From Cordylochernes scorpioides (lineage: Eukaryota > Arthropoda > Arachnida > Pseudoscorpiones > Chernetidae), in contig CP092880.1 in NCBI GenBank assembly GCA_030710605.1, positions 10,118,016 through 10,182,015 of the forward strand: 64,000 nt of DNA, read 5' to 3'. The notes beneath the pieces are model-generated. The model was not told where the DNA came from. It saw only the letters and a list, made by a program, of their open reading frames with translations, and made no database searches. Of this stretch, positions 12,086-22,334 are shown piece after piece. Each line of letters opens with the position of its first letter. Position 1 is the stretch's first letter. The position numbers and the translations under genes were made by a program.

Positions 12086-12187
12086 TTTAAAGAGCTAGTT
12101 GTTTAAAAGTAATACATAGCCTTTCTGCTTATACACACCAATGCATGCCATTTAAAAAAAAAACCTTGGACAGTAGAATTGCTTATA

Positions 12188-12364
12188 CAGTTAAACCTGT
12201 CTATAGCGCCCTCTCTAAATAGCGCCTCCCTCTCTATAGCGCCCGATTTTAAATACGTAGTACGATGCGATTTACATTAAAAGTGACCTGTCTATAGCAC
12301 TCCCTCTTTATAACACCCTATTTTGGTGAGTCCCAAGAGGGGGCGCTATAGACAGGTTTAACTG
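12188..12364. mobile_element. Short TIR element of Tigger/pogo type
   Basis: Inverted ends CAGTTAAACCTGTCTATAGC and its complement at 12345-12364 flank 177 bp. TA dinucleotides at 12186-12187 and 12365-12366 are the target duplication. No coding capacity. CAGT termini with TA duplication are typical of the pogo/Tigger branch of Tc1/mariner. Confidence 0.8.
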
Positions 12365-12405
12365 TATATATATTTTTTTTTGAAAATAGAGCAATCCATA
12401 TTTAA

Positions 12406-12602
12406 TTCATTAGATAATAAAAAGGCATATATTGGATTTAATAAAAGATTTATTTTGCCAATATTTCAGCTGGCTGAACGCCAACCTTTATCGAGGCATT
12501 ACATGATGTAATGCCTCGATAAAGGTTGGCGTTCAGCCAGCTGAAATATTGGCAATATAAATCTTTTATTAAATCCAATATATGCCTTTTTATTATCTAA
12601 TA
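12406..12602. repeat. Near-perfect palindrome (about 98-bp arms, no spacer)
   Basis: The left arm from ATTAGATAATAAAAAGGC matches the complement of the right arm ending GCCTTTTTATTATCTAAT. The centre is GCATTACAT-G-ATGTAATGC near 12508, so the spacer is one base. Each arm contains a hairpin (GGTTGGC...GCCAGCT) followed by GAAA. The same arrangement is seen in the Penelope-like ends elsewhere in the window. Confidence 0.85.
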
Positions 12603-12699
12603 TATATATTTACCTAAAAAATAATAATATAAACCTATCTTACTCATTACATTTCTTTTTTTTTTTCTACATTATTTTTAGTTAAATATATATTAAAAA

Positions 12700-13075
12700 A
12701 TAAAAAGCATATCCTGACCAGGAGCATATGTGCATTTTAGATGGCAGAGTGCCATCTAGTGGAACAGAAATCAACTAAACATTGATTTAGCCTGTTCCCT
12801 GATATTACCAATTTCTTGGCTTCTCAAGAAGCCTATGGGACCAAAAATATTTTTGGTTACAATGGTACAGCCTGCTCCACGCTGACGAGCGCCAACAGCG
12901 CAAAACGCGTTCGTGGATGGCTTTTCTTGATTTATCAAGAAAATGGGTTGACCAAATATCAAGGAACAGGCTAAATCAATGTTTAGTTGATTTCTGTTCC
13001 ACTAGATGGCGCTCTGCCATTTAAAAAGCACATGCGCTCCTGGTCAGGATATTCCTTCTTTATTTTTAATATCAA
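12700..13075. repeat. Repeat R, inverted pair
   Basis: A plus-strand R copy (about 12840-13070) is preceded by an inverted copy of its own 3' part (about 12706-12805). The arms read CATATCCTGACCAGGAGCA and its complement TGCTCCTGGTCAGGATAT. Arms are about 105 bp. The plus copy carries the hammerhead-like motif at 12876-12917. Confidence 0.75.
12876..12917 (+). ncRNA. Hammerhead-like ribozyme motif in repeat R
   Basis: Helix I TCCACG (12876-12881) pairs perfectly with CGTGGA (12912-12917). CTGACGA is at 12882-12888. Helix II is GCGC-CAACA-GCGC. The next box is AAAA instead of GAAA, so the catalytic G12 is changed. CGCGTT follows, with the expected cleavage position after GTT. The short helix III ACGCGT is self-complementary. 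Probably inactive because of the G12 change. Confidence 0.65.
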
Positions 13076-13284
13076 CACCTGAGCTTTTTATTTTTTTCTA
13101 TTATTTTTTCACACACATATATATATATTATGAAAAAGAAAAAGGCATCTCCTTATCCAGCAATTGAAAGTTGCTGATGGCTTGCACCATCTATCGGAAT
13201 AAATATCAACTATTCTCATTAATTTTTAATTAGTTCCGAATTGGCCAAATACCTTTCTTCTTTCTTATCTCCACTCAATCATAT

Positions 13285-13860
13285 TAAGGTATCATAAGAC
13301 TTAAGTCTGGAAATCAAAGACTGTTGTTCTCTTGGGAGGACAGAACCGGTGTTTGCCTCTCCTGCTCTGTACCAGTCATGTGCAGCATTAGATTTCCATT
13401 CCTGCAGGCATTGGGCTTTGATGGTACGGAGAAGGTCTCTTTTGTCTAGTTGGGTGGTAGATTCCCTGGCCTCAGGGTGGCCAAGAGCTCCAGACTTTGC
13501 CAGAGAGTCTGCCAGCTCATTTCCAGGAATTCCAACGTGAGCTGGAAGCCATTGCACTGTGACCGAGCTATTGGCTGGGAGTCGGTTTACAGACTTAGCG
13601 ATGTTCTTAAGAAGAGGTTCTTGACTGGAGAAGGTTCTTGACTGTTCTTGAGTCAGAGTAGATTATTATTTTGCTTGGCGAGTTGATGTTGATGTCTTTT
13701 AGAGCCGTATCTATTGCAGAGAGTTCCGATTTATAAACTGAAAGGTGTCTAGGGTGGGAGAGGGAGATTTTTCCAGGATCTTATCTTTGTAGATAGCAAT
13801 TCCACTGCCAGACAGTCCAGTTTCAAGTTGGCTACCGTCAGTGTAAATTGTGATGTCGAA
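13285..13860 (-). pseudogene. LINE RNase H domain (broken)
   Basis: IYTDGSQLETGLSGSGIAIY (about 13845-13790) holds the first RNase H aspartate. Further on, VQWLPAHVGIPGNELADSLA (about 13560-13505) is the last RNase H block, with the catalytic His/Asp region. The parts are in different frames with a small insertion between them near 13640. It ends about 50 bases before the 3' tail shared with repeat E. Confidence 0.85.
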
Positions 13861-14296
13861 GAGGGAGCTATTTTCCTCAATGATTTGGAGGCCAAGAGCT
13901 TTAAGTAATTCTGGCTGAGTTTCATGTTTGTGGGGATTGGCTAGTAGATGAGGAAAACAGATGAGTCTGTTGCGAGTTCTGTGTGGGGGATAGGAAGTTC
14001 TGTGTTTGGGATTAATTGGGAAGTCTAAAAGATTAGAGTTGTGAGCCAGGTTGAGAGGAGTGGGGCGTTTTAATCTTTGGTTTGGGACCCAATTTCTAAT
14101 AAATTTTACTGTAAGATGTTCTTTTGGAGAGTTAATCTTTTTGGTTATAAATTTTGAAAAGCAGATTTTTCTCCTTAGGTGCAGGGGAAGAAGGTTGGAT
14201 TCGAGTTCAGCAATGCGATTTGGGCAGGATCCTCGAAGCCCGCTGATGATTTTCGCTGTGCTTGCTTGGATTCTGTCTATTTTGGATAGGTTAGTT

Positions 14297-15088
14297 TTAC
14301 TTGCATTGATCCAGGCTGGTGTAGCATATTCCAAAATAGGTCTTACGAGTGCAAGGTACGTTGTAAGATATTGGCATTTGCACCCCAGTTTGAGCTTGAT
14401 ATATTTTTTTCAGGAATCTGTGTCTATTTTCAGCTTTGTTTATCATGGTGTCGATATGTTTTTCAAAAGTGAGAGCAGGATCAAGTGTGAGACCAAGATA
14501 TCTTGGGGAATCTAAATATTGGATTATTGAGTTGTTCAATGAAATATTTGGGGTCCAGTGGCGAAGGTGGTTGTTGATGGTGAAGAAGCCGATTTCAGAT
14601 TTGCTGATGTTGATGGATAATTTCAGTTTCTGAGTTACCTTTTGCAGATTTTTCGTGGCTTTATTCAGAGAGTGTTCTGCATCGGAGAGGTTGTTTTTGG
14701 AGACCCAGGGGATTATATCATCTGCGTAAAGGGCAATTTTAGCTGGTGGTTTGATGAAAGTGTGTACATCATTTAGGTAAATATTGAAGAGAATAGGGCT
14801 TAGGATTGACCCTTGGGGTAGACCTTGGTAAATTAGGGTGGTTTTTGATTTGATGTTGTTGAAATTAACCTGTATGGTGCGTTTGGATAGAAAATTGCTG
14901 ATCCAACTCAGCCTACTTCCCTCTATTCCAAGTTCATTGAGTTTGAGAATTAGCTTTTCCTTCCAGACTCTGTTGAAGTCTTGGGAAAGGTCGATGAAGG
15001 TTGCTATAGTAGATTTTGTAGGTTTATGATGAAAGCTGTCCTGGATTTGTTGAACAAAGTAAATGATTGAATCCTCTGTGCTTGCCAA
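14297..15088 (-). pseudogene. LINE reverse transcriptase fragment
   Basis: Open frame of about 263 codons with RT landmarks in order: ATFIDLSQDFNRVW (first catalytic Asp region), QGLPQGSILSPILFNIYL, the catalytic YADD in IALYADDIIPWVS, and RYLGLTLD (thumb). The fingers domain and endonuclease are missing upstream. The frame is lost after about 14297, and the next part continues in another frame (SKTNLSKIDRIQASTAKIISG at about 14300-14245). Confidence 0.85.
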
Positions 15089-15393
15089 ATACCCATTCTT
15101 TATTAATCATGAAAAGCTAACCACGTACATGTTTTGGGCTATTTTTTATTTGGATTTGGTCTTATTGCCTTGTGTCATTCAATACATTAAAATTTCTACA
15201 GTAATTCTATTTGATCTATATGAGCTTGAAACTTCAGATCAATGAATAAGCTACAATTACAGTTTTGAAAAAGTTCAGACACAAAAGCCAACAACCTGTG
15301 TACCATGATTACAGGCAATGGCACTCATCATTAAGAGTAACTTCGATTTCATAAAGGATTTCAAGACGAGTTCTTAAATTAACTGAATTTTCC

Positions 15394-15719
15394 GGGGGGT
15401 CGGTGGAAGGCTGGTTAAACCGTTTGGTTTACGACCACTACGACCTGGGTTCGATCCCCGCATTGGACACTTTTTTCTGTTCAAAAAAAAAAAAAAAAAA
15501 TGCTCCAATGGCCCCCCGATTCTTGCAAAAGTCCAACCCCACCAGCGAGTGCAAGTAACCAAACGGGGCTCTGGCACATTTGTAAGTGCAAAGTCGAACT
15601 GCTTTCACATGTGTAGACATGTGGTGCGCTTACAGTAAAAAGCAGTCGCTAACTACCCACCATGATTATCATGGCCTGTACCACGTGTACTAGGGATAAG
15701 CAAAAAAAAAAAAAAAAAA
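15394..15719 (+). mobile_element. tRNA-headed SINE, full length
   Basis: Head begins GGGGGGTCGGTGGAAGGCTG and contains a perfect pol III B box GGTTCGATCC. The body follows (TGCTCCAATGGCC, AGTGCAAGTAACC, TACCACGTGTACTAGGGAT) and an A tail. The 10-bp target duplication TGAATTTTCC lies at 15384-15393 and 15721-15730. This copy defines the family, which I call SINE-S. Confidence 0.9.
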
Positions 15720-15870
15720 TTGAATTTTCCTAAACAGATGTTTAAGCTGGACATCATAAAAGTGCAGAAAGATGGTATTCATGTGAAAAAACTAGTATTT
15801 TTCATTGATATAAATTTGTATGCTCTGTGCAACAAAGATCAAATGAATGCATTTTTTAAAAGGAGAGGTA

Positions 15871-16048
15871 CAGTAAAACCTCCCTTTAGCGGACACCTCG
15901 CTAGAGGACACCTCTCCATAAAGGACAGTTTTTATTTACAAAATTACCATTTTTACAATTTAGAAACTTTCTGGTAAGAGGACACCTCTCCCTAAAGGAC
16001 ACCTTGGCTCTGTAATTAGGTGTTGTCCTTTACAGGGAGGTTCTACTG
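15871..16048. mobile_element. TIR element M1 (about 178 bp)
   Basis: Ends CAGTAAAACCTCCCTTTAGC and the complement-like CAGGGAGGTTCTACTG, flanked by TA. The interior has repeated GGACACCTCTCC motifs. Other M1 copies lie at 17533, 23871, 31223, 47724 and 50934. Confidence 0.8.
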
Positions 16049-16049
16049 T

Positions 16050-16960
16050 ATCTCTTTTTTTGCACATGTATACTATCCTCCCACACTTTTATACAATATA
16101 GTAAAATTCTCTTTAATTCAACGCAACCATCCTCTGCTGGTATTACCTGTGGAATTCTAGTTGGTTAAATTAGATAAATCATATTTCACTGCCCAACATA
16201 TACTAAATTGTATTGGAAAGGACAAGGGATCCCTGTACAGAGAACCAAGAATAGTTGTTGAACTTCCTTATGAGCACGACCTCCAAGATTTTGTCTAATT
16301 TAGACTAAAAGGATAAGTAAAATATATATATATATATGTTATAAAAACAAATGAGATTTGATTTTCTGCTTGATTTTTGATCATGTTGAGGATTATGGTA
16401 ATGTAATGCAGTCGTTAAATCTTGAAAGTATGATAATAAAAATAATTTTGATCAGTAATTTAATTGAACTAAAGGAATATATAAAATAACATAAATTGAT
16501 AAAAGTAATGCCTGGCTTAAGGCGAGTAGAATAAGGAAAACAAAATATTATTTACATAATGTACAAAAGTTTTGAGCCTGCCTTCGGGGAAGAACAACGA
16601 GTTTTTATAGGGGAAGAGTGACCTCTGGCGGTCGATTTGATAGAGTATTTGAATCTAATAATATAATTTTAAAATAAAATAATATATTTATATAACATAT
16701 ATATTTCACTGGATTTAAAAAGTAAATTAAGGAAAGTTTTGATATATAGTCAGTTGAATACTATACTGTGTACATTCGAATCTCATTATACCAATATCAC
16801 TTCGGGCCATGATTTTTACATTGTGTGATATACCTCTGTTAAACCATTTGGGACTCAAAATATAGGGTTATAAAATTATTTTAGAATCAATTACAGTTAT
16901 TATAAAGGATCCAGTTATAGCAAGATATGACTGAGTACATAATATATCAATTATTCAAAA
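16050..16960. other. AT-rich DNA with faint TIR remnants
   Basis: A degenerate CTTTAATTCAACGCAACC stretch near 16112 resembles Tigger-type ends, and CATTCGAATCTCATTATACC near 16774 may be another. Nothing else was recognised. Confidence 0.35.
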
Positions 16961-17250
16961 TAAAGGGTCGGTGGAAGGCTGGTTAAACCGTTTGGTTTTC
17001 GACCACTAGGACCCGGGTTCGATTCCCACATTGGACACTTTTTAAAAAAAAAAAATGCTCTAATGGCCCCCGATTCTTGCAAAAGTCCAACCCCACCAGC
17101 GAGTGCAAGTAACCAAATGGGGCTCTGGCACATTTGTAAGTGCAAAGTCGAACTGCTTTTCACTTGTGTAGACATGTAGTGCGCTTACAGTAAAAGCAGT
17201 CGCTAACTACCCACCATGATTATCATGGCCTGTACCACGTGTACTAGGGA

Positions 17251-17464
17251 TGGTTACAGCCTTCTCCACGCTGATGAGCGCCAACATCGCTAAACGCGTT
17301 CGTGGATGGCTTTTCTTGATTTATCAAAAAATTGGGTTGGCCAAATATCTCGGAGTAAGCTAAATAAACGTTTAGTTTATTTTTACTCCACTAGATGGCG
17401 CTCTGCCATCTAAAAAGCACATGTGCTTGTAGTCTGGAGATGCCTTCTTTATTTTTAATATCTA
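17251..17464 (+). mobile_element. Repeat R, single copy with 15-bp target duplication
   Basis: A 214-bp insertion starting TGGTTACAGCC and ending TTTATTTTTAATATCTA. The flanking 15-bp duplication shows staggered-cut, retroposon-like integration. It defines one insertion unit of R. The hammerhead-like motif starts 14 bases inside the left end. Confidence 0.82.
17265..17306 (+). ncRNA. Hammerhead-like ribozyme motif in repeat R
   Basis: Helix I TCCACG (17265-17270) with CGTGGA (17301-17306). CTGATGA is at 17271-17277. Helix II is GCG/CGC with one C/T mismatch at the loop side. The box is TAAA rather than GAAA, so G12 is altered. Helix III segment CGCGTT as in the 12.9-kb copy. Confidence 0.6.
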
Positions 17465-17532
17465 CACGTGTACTAGGGATAAGCAAAAAAATAATAATAA
17501 TAAAAAAATAAAAGTTATGGTAAATTCTAATA

Positions 17533-17707
17533 GAGTATAACTTTCCTGTAAAAGACACCTAATTACAGAGCCAAAGTGTTCTTTAGGGAGAGGTGTTCTC
17601 TTACCAGAGAGCTGCTAAATTGTAAAAATGGTAACTTTGCAAATGAAAACGGTCTTTTGTGGAGAGGTGTCTGCTAGTGGGGTGTCCGCTAAAGGGAAGT
17701 TCTACTG
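17533..17707. mobile_element. TIR element M1, inverted
   Basis: Opposite orientation to the 15.9-kb copy; the right end CTAAAGGGAAGTTCTACTG is followed by TA. The left end has decayed. Confidence 0.7.
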
Positions 17708-17981
17708 TATTTGTGTCTACAATAGATATTTCTTAAAATAGAAGTGCTTCTACTTGATCTGTCTTAAACAATTTTTCTTTAATCTTCTCAAACATTCCTT
17801 CTCTGTTAAGCAAATAATTTTGCAGGACCACAAATATTATTTTCTTTCCATATAGGATTTTTTGTGGGAGAATCCTAAAGTTGTGCTCAGTAACAAAACG
17901 ACAACTGTAACAATGCTCTAGGTGAGGTAGGTTAGTTTCAGATGGGTTAATTTAGATTAGGTTAGTTTAAATATAGAACAC

Positions 17982-18291
17982 GGGGGTCGGTGGAAGGATG
18001 GTCTAAATTGTTGGTTTTCGACCGCTACAACCCGGGTTTGATTTGCGCATTGGGCACTTTTTTATGATTTAAAAAAATGCTCCAAAGGCCTCAGAATCTT
18101 GCAAAAGTCCAAACCCACCAGCGAGTGCAAGTAACCATATGGGGACTCTGACACATTTGTGAGTGCAAGGTTGAACTACTTTTCACATGTGTAGACATAT
18201 GGTCTACTTACAATAAAAGCAGTCAGATACCTCTACCCACTATGATTATCATGGCCTGTACCATGTGTACTAGAGATAAGCAAAAAAAAAA
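17982..18291 (+). mobile_element. SINE-S copy
   Basis: Head GGGGGTCGGTGGAAGGATGG, a degraded B box (GGGTTTGATTTGC), body and A tail ending near 18291. More diverged than the 15.4-kb copy. Confidence 0.85.
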
Positions 18292-18329
18292 ATGGAACTA
18301 TTTTCATGGCAAATCAGGCACACAGTTCA

Positions 18330-18780
18330 TGATCTCCAATACAGAAGTTACCATCATGTAGTACTACCATCTCTGATATGAAAGTTAGTCATCAAGGAAC
18401 ACCATTTCACCTGTTCCGAGCAACTCTCTTCAATATCTACTAATTCCAGACCACTCTATTAGATTATCTAACCAATCCTTCCTCTCTTCTGTCTACTTCT
18501 CCCTTCATTCTTCAAGGTGTATCCCTCTAAAATGGTCAATAAAGAATCTGATGGTGATCTTAGGAGTAATGTTCAGAAAAACTTCCACCTTTTGATCACC
18601 TCAACTTTGTCATATCTGACCATTTCATAGTGAAGAATCTTCTAGCACACCAATCAAAGGAGTAGCCATCAAAGAAAGAGGTCACCATTGAACATCATTT
18701 CACCATTGAGTACGACAACTTCCCACAATGTGTATAAGTGAGAAAATATGGGTTTCTGATCAAAGTTTTTTTCTTTTAGA
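18330..18780 (-). pseudogene. LINE C-terminal fragment (RTE-like), diverged
   Basis: The complement matches the interspersed segment at 26690-27420, for example CACCATTTCACCTGTTCCGA and CTTCATTCTTCAAGGTG. That segment translates to a GHILW...GG pattern typical of the end of RTE-type ORF2. No open frame remains. Confidence 0.5.
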
Positions 18781-18786
18781 CAAGTT

Positions 18787-19094
18787 TTTTTTTTGCTTAT
18801 CCTTAGTATGCATGATACAAGCCATGGTGATCATGGTAGGTAGAAGTAGGCAACTGCTTTTACTGTAAGTGCACCACATGTCTACACATGTGAGAAGCAG
18901 TTCGACTTTGCACATACAAATGTATCAGAGCACCTTTTGGTTACTTGCACTCTCTGGTGGGGTTGAACTTTTGCAAGACTCAAAGGTCATTGGAGCACTT
19001 TTTTTTTATCAGAAAAAAGTGCCCAATGTGGGAATCGAACCCCTGGTCGAAGCTGTCAAAAACCAACGGTTTAGACTATCCTTCCACCGACCCC
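18787..19094 (-). mobile_element. SINE-S copy
   Basis: Minus orientation: T run then GCTTATCCTTAGTATGC at the left and the head complement CCTTCCACCGACCCC at the right. Confidence 0.85.
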
Positions 19095-19304
19095 TCTTTT
19101 AGACAAGTTGCTGATCAAGGCGGTTACAAAAAGCCCCATCTGGCCTAGATATCTGTCAGTTCCAACTGAGGAACTCCATCAGGCCCCGTGTCCTGCATAG
19201 CAGGTTAGGCAGTAAAATATTCAGATTGCTCAAAGTTTAAATGGTGGGCAAGCACCATCTAAAATGCTCATTTGAGTGGGCAAAATTGGCTTTTCAGTAA
19301 TATA

Positions 19305-19561
19305 CAACATGAAATGTAGAACGACGTTTGACAATTTTCCCTCAAATGTTTCTTTTGAACGAAAAATCGTAATTTATTTTAAGGAGAAATAATGACTATT
19401 TCTATCCTTAGGGATGAAGTATGAAAGGATGAATTGTGAAGAATAATGATAAATGGAAAAATAAAAGTGTCCAGGGATGGGAATCGAACCCACAGTGTTC
19501 CGCTTACCGGGCAGATGCCATGTTCACTAGGCTACCCTGGACATATTTTTCCGTTCATAAA
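19305..19561 (-). repeat. Repeat T: tRNA-like sequence with AT-rich body
   Basis: Minus-oriented unit: tRNA-like head (19470-19541), then a conserved body (CACTTTTATTTTTCC, TTCACAATTCATCCTTTCAT, AAATAATGACTATT). Related copies lie at 20620-20866 (+), 34470-34795 (-), 55485-55715 (+) and 59185-59415 (+). The right side is interrupted by a Helitron at 19562. Confidence 0.75.
19470..19541 (-). tRNA. tRNA-like sequence, anticodon GGT, within repeat T
   Basis: 72 nt that fold as a full cloverleaf: acceptor TCCAGGG/CCCTGGA (7 of 7), D stem GCC/GGC, anticodon stem TCTGC/GCGGA, T stem GTGGG/CCCAT with loop TTCGATT. The anticodon loop CCGGTAA gives anticodon GGT (Thr) but has C instead of U at position 33. 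GGT is an unusual anticodon for eukaryotic nuclear Thr tRNAs. It is repeat-borne, so probably a tRNA-derived promoter rather than a translating tRNA. A TTTTATTTTT stretch follows 3 bases downstream and could terminate pol III. Confidence 0.55.
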
Positions 19562-20595
19562 TCCCTATATATATAAAAGTCAGTGTATGTATGTGTGTTT
19601 GTTCCTATGTCGGCTTTACACGTCCACAATACGTAACTAATCTGACTGAAATTTTAACAGTATATAGAGTAGAATCTGGAAAAACTTATAGTGAAAATTT
19701 CAGGTCTCTATCCCAAATATTCGAGTTATTTGCAAATTGCGTTGCAAATTTACCTTTTCGCTCGCAAGCAGCGCCTCTAGCGGTGAAGATGGGAAGTAAT
19801 ATCAGCTGACCTAATGTACATGTAAAGCATGTTTTGACAGGACATAGAGAAAAATCTGGAAAAGATATTTATCGGATTTTTATCCAATAAAAAATAAAAT
19901 TGACAGGTTCTGGGCAAAATTAGTTTTTTTTTAGTCAGAAAATGATGACAATATTGCTGTATCACGTTTCTTCTTCTTCTTCTTCTTTCTTATCTCCACA
20001 CTGGGTGAAGTAGAATGCGTCTGCCTTTGTCATTAAGACTGGGAGCACTACTCAGTGGCAGGTCGACTTAGCTCCAAAAGAAATGGCCGCCTCTGACATG
20101 AGGAACAGACGCCATGTGCAGCCGCTCCTAACATGGAGTACAAACGCTGCTCATCCTTTATACCCGGATCAGGAGCCCTTACAGGGTACTATCAGCCGGG
20201 CCAGCTGAACCCAGGTTTTTTAGTGAGCTTGTTACTTCTCCCCCTCCTCCTTTTTCATCCGGGCTTGGGACCGGCAAAGGTGGAGTTTGTATCATGTTTG
20301 ATTATCAGATACAAAATTATATCGGGAAAAATTCCAAAAAGCTGAGACCACGGGTGAAGCCAGTTCATTTTTAGTGTGCAGGAACAAAATTCTAACAGAA
20401 AAACATTCATTCGAGCAGAAGACACAAAGCCAGATCATCTCTTTATAAAAATATCGCTTCTCTGACACAAAGTTTGGAGCGGGACGTTTCACAAGAGTGA
20501 CATCCACGGCGCCAATTTATAATTATAATGAATAGTATTTGAATAAAAACATTTAATCAGGTAAAACCTGGGCGTTGCCCGGGTCATTCGGCTAG
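19562..20595 (+). mobile_element. Helitron, non-autonomous
   Basis: The 5' end TCCCTATATATATAAAAGTC is typical of animal Helitrons. The 3' end has the hairpin ACCTGGGCGTTGCCCGGGT shortly before terminal CTAG, and the element lies between A and T. It interrupts repeat T. No Rep/helicase coding. It carries an internal repeat E insertion (19970-20288). Confidence 0.82.
19970..20288 (-). mobile_element. Repeat E copy inside the Helitron
   Basis: E in minus orientation: 3' tail TTCTTTCTTATCTCCAC at the left, 5' end CTTGGGACCGGCAAAGG at the right. The target duplication GTATCACGTTT / GTATCATGTTT (one mismatch) is at 19959-19969 and 20289-20299. Confidence 0.82.
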
Positions 20596-20619
20596 TATTA
20601 TATAAAGTTAATTTATAAT

Positions 20620-20866
20620 TCAATATAATGCGGCTTATGGTTGTAGGATCTGCCCAGTATGCAAAAAACTGTAGATTCGATTCCCATCCCTTGACACTTT
20701 TATTTTTCCATTTATCATTAATCTTCACAATTCATCCTTTCATACTTCATCCCTAAGGATAGAAATAGTCGTTATTTCTCCTTAAAATAAATTACGATTT
20801 TTCATTCGAAAGAAATATTTGCGGAAAAATTGTCATTCTTCAATCATAAGCCACATTATATTGTAA
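20620..20866 (+). repeat. Repeat T copy with terminal inverted repeats
   Basis: Left CAATATAATGCGGCTTATGG and right CAATCATAAGCCACATTATA are inverted. The tRNA-like head is degenerate (only TTCGATTCCCATCCCTTGA remains). Body as in the 19.3-kb copy. With the minus copy it forms an inverted pair that the Helitron split. Confidence 0.7.
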
Positions 20867-21185
20867 CATAAAGTGTGCATGCCTTCTCTATTTTTGGGAA
20901 TTTTCTATATAAAGATTCATTCAGCAAAAAGCTAAAAAAGATGCATCAGGATTATAAGAAAAAGTTTAGAGAGAGTAAAGAAAAAATTAACCAAAAATTT
21001 TATGAAAGAAAAAAAAAATTAATTGACATTCATTCTGATGGTGCAAGTCAACATTAGGATTATACTTTAGAAACATAAGGTAACAAGAGCAAATCAATAA
21101 ATGAGGTTTCAGTAAGATGTTGTTACAAACCATTTATTTTAATTTGGATTTGGTCTTTTGTTACCTTACATTTCTAAGCTGTTAC

Positions 21186-21499
21186 ATTTTTTTTTTTGTT
21201 TATCCCTAGTACACGTGGTACAGGCCATGATAATCATGGTGGGTAGAAGTAGGCGACTGCTTTTACTGTAAGTGCACCACATGACTACAAAAAAACAGTT
21301 CGACTTTGCACTCACAAATGTGTTAGAGCCCCGTTTTGTTACTTGCACTTGCTGGTGGGGTTGAACTTTTGCAAGAATCGGAGGCGATTGGAGCATTTTT
21401 TTTCTTTTTTTTAAATAAAAAAAAAAAGCCCAATTCAGGAATCTAATCCGGGTCGTAGCGGTCAAAAACCAACAGTTTAGACCATCCTTCCACCGACTG
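21186..21499 (-). mobile_element. SINE-S copy
   Basis: T run, TTTATCCCTAGTACACGTGG at the left and CCATCCTTCCACCGACTG at the right. The internal A-rich linker is expanded. Confidence 0.85.
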
Positions 21500-21847
21500 T
21501 TACATAAATGTGTATTATAGCATAGCAATATAGCATGGGTTGTTATCACAGCCTTCCTTATCTTATCTCTGGCCATGGTGGAAATGTGGAAAGACCCCAC
21601 TTCCTGAGACTGTAGCCACTTGCTTAGCTCTCCACTCCAGTATATTCTCAAATCTAAATGGAACGGGAGGAGCATGCAGTAGAAACATAATGTTCCCTTT
21701 CACTATCAAAAGTTTTGCTGATTTTTATATTTATTTACAGTATAGTATTTTTTACAGTATAACCACTTTCCAGAATGGTTGCAAGGTTTTCCCACTATGT
21801 ACTAAGTGAAATTCTCAACCTGCAACCCCAAAACACATTATTGACTG

Positions 21848-22115
21848 TTAAAAATAAAAAAAGGCATATCCCAACCAGGAGCACATGTGCTTTTCAGAAG
21901 GCAGCGCCATCTGGTGGAAAAGAAATCAACTAAACATTAATTTAGCCTGTTCCCTGATATTTGGCCAACCCAATTTCTTGATAAATCAAGAGAAGCCATC
22001 CATGAACACGTTTCACGCTGTTGGCACTCGTCAGCGTGGAGTAGGCTGTACCACTGCGACCAAAAAGATTTTTCCGTCCCAAAGGCTTCTTGAGAAACCA
22101 AGAAATGAGTGTTTA
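21848..22115 (-). repeat. Repeat R, minus copy
   Basis: Starts with GGCATATCCCAACCAGGAGC (complement of the R 3' end) and continues through the hammerhead motif and the ACCACTGCGACCAAAAAG block to about 22115. Confidence 0.75.
21999..22040 (-). ncRNA. Hammerhead-like ribozyme motif, core intact
   Basis: On the minus strand: helix I TCCACG pairs with CATGGA (one C/A mismatch), then CTGACGA, helix II GTGC-CAACA-GCGT (G-U tolerant), GAAA fully intact, then CGTGTT with a two-pair helix III and the expected cut after GTT. Among the five R copies it is the best candidate for a self-cleaving RNA. Confidence 0.65.
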
Positions 22116-22116
22116 A

Positions 22117-22258
22117 GGCCAAACTTACATAAATTATTGACTGTATTGACTCATCCATTGATGAGCTCTACTCATCCCCGGCAGACACCATCAACAAGCT
22201 CTACAAGCTTGATGCCCTAATATGATTTGAGTGGAGATAAGAAAGAAGAAGACAGTAT
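22117..22258 (+). repeat. Repeat E / LINE 3' tail variant
   Basis: Ends GCCCTAATATGATTTGAGTG then GAGATAAGAAAGAAGAAG, the E tail. The upstream part (GACACCATCAACAAGCTCTA) matches the variant at 54575-54634. Confidence 0.6.
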
Positions 22259-22334
22259 AACCTCTTTTTTTCAACCAACTATAATTCAACAGAAAATTCT
22301 GATTCCTTGGGATATTTGAATTAAAGTCAAAGCG

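Larger units (their letters stand above)
13220..15095 (-). mobile_element. LINE-1 family: 5'-truncated non-LTR element with RNase H
   Basis: Minus-strand LINE remnant. RT is at 14297-15088, a region without coding identity follows at about 14000-14290, and RNase H lies at 13285-13860. It ends in a 3' tail (about 13275-13225) reading AATATGATTGAGTGGAGATA then AAGAAAGAAG. The same tail ends repeat E. The combination of a YADD-type RT and a downstream RNase H fits the I/Jockey/R1 assemblage. Frameshifts and stops make it defective. Confidence 0.85.
16965..17495 (+). mobile_element. SINE-S copy split by a repeat R insertion
   Basis: Head and body at 16965-17250, B box GGTTCGATTCC at about 17015. 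The tail resumes at 17465 with GTACTAGGGATAAGCAAAAA. Between them is repeat R (17251-17464), flanked by a 15-bp direct repeat CACGTGTACTAGGGA (17236-17250 and 17465-17479). Confidence 0.85.

Noticed and set aside
21166-21675. Minus open frame of 169 codons
   Set aside because: It runs through a SINE-S copy, including its T run and tRNA-like head; the length is a by-product of that repeat.
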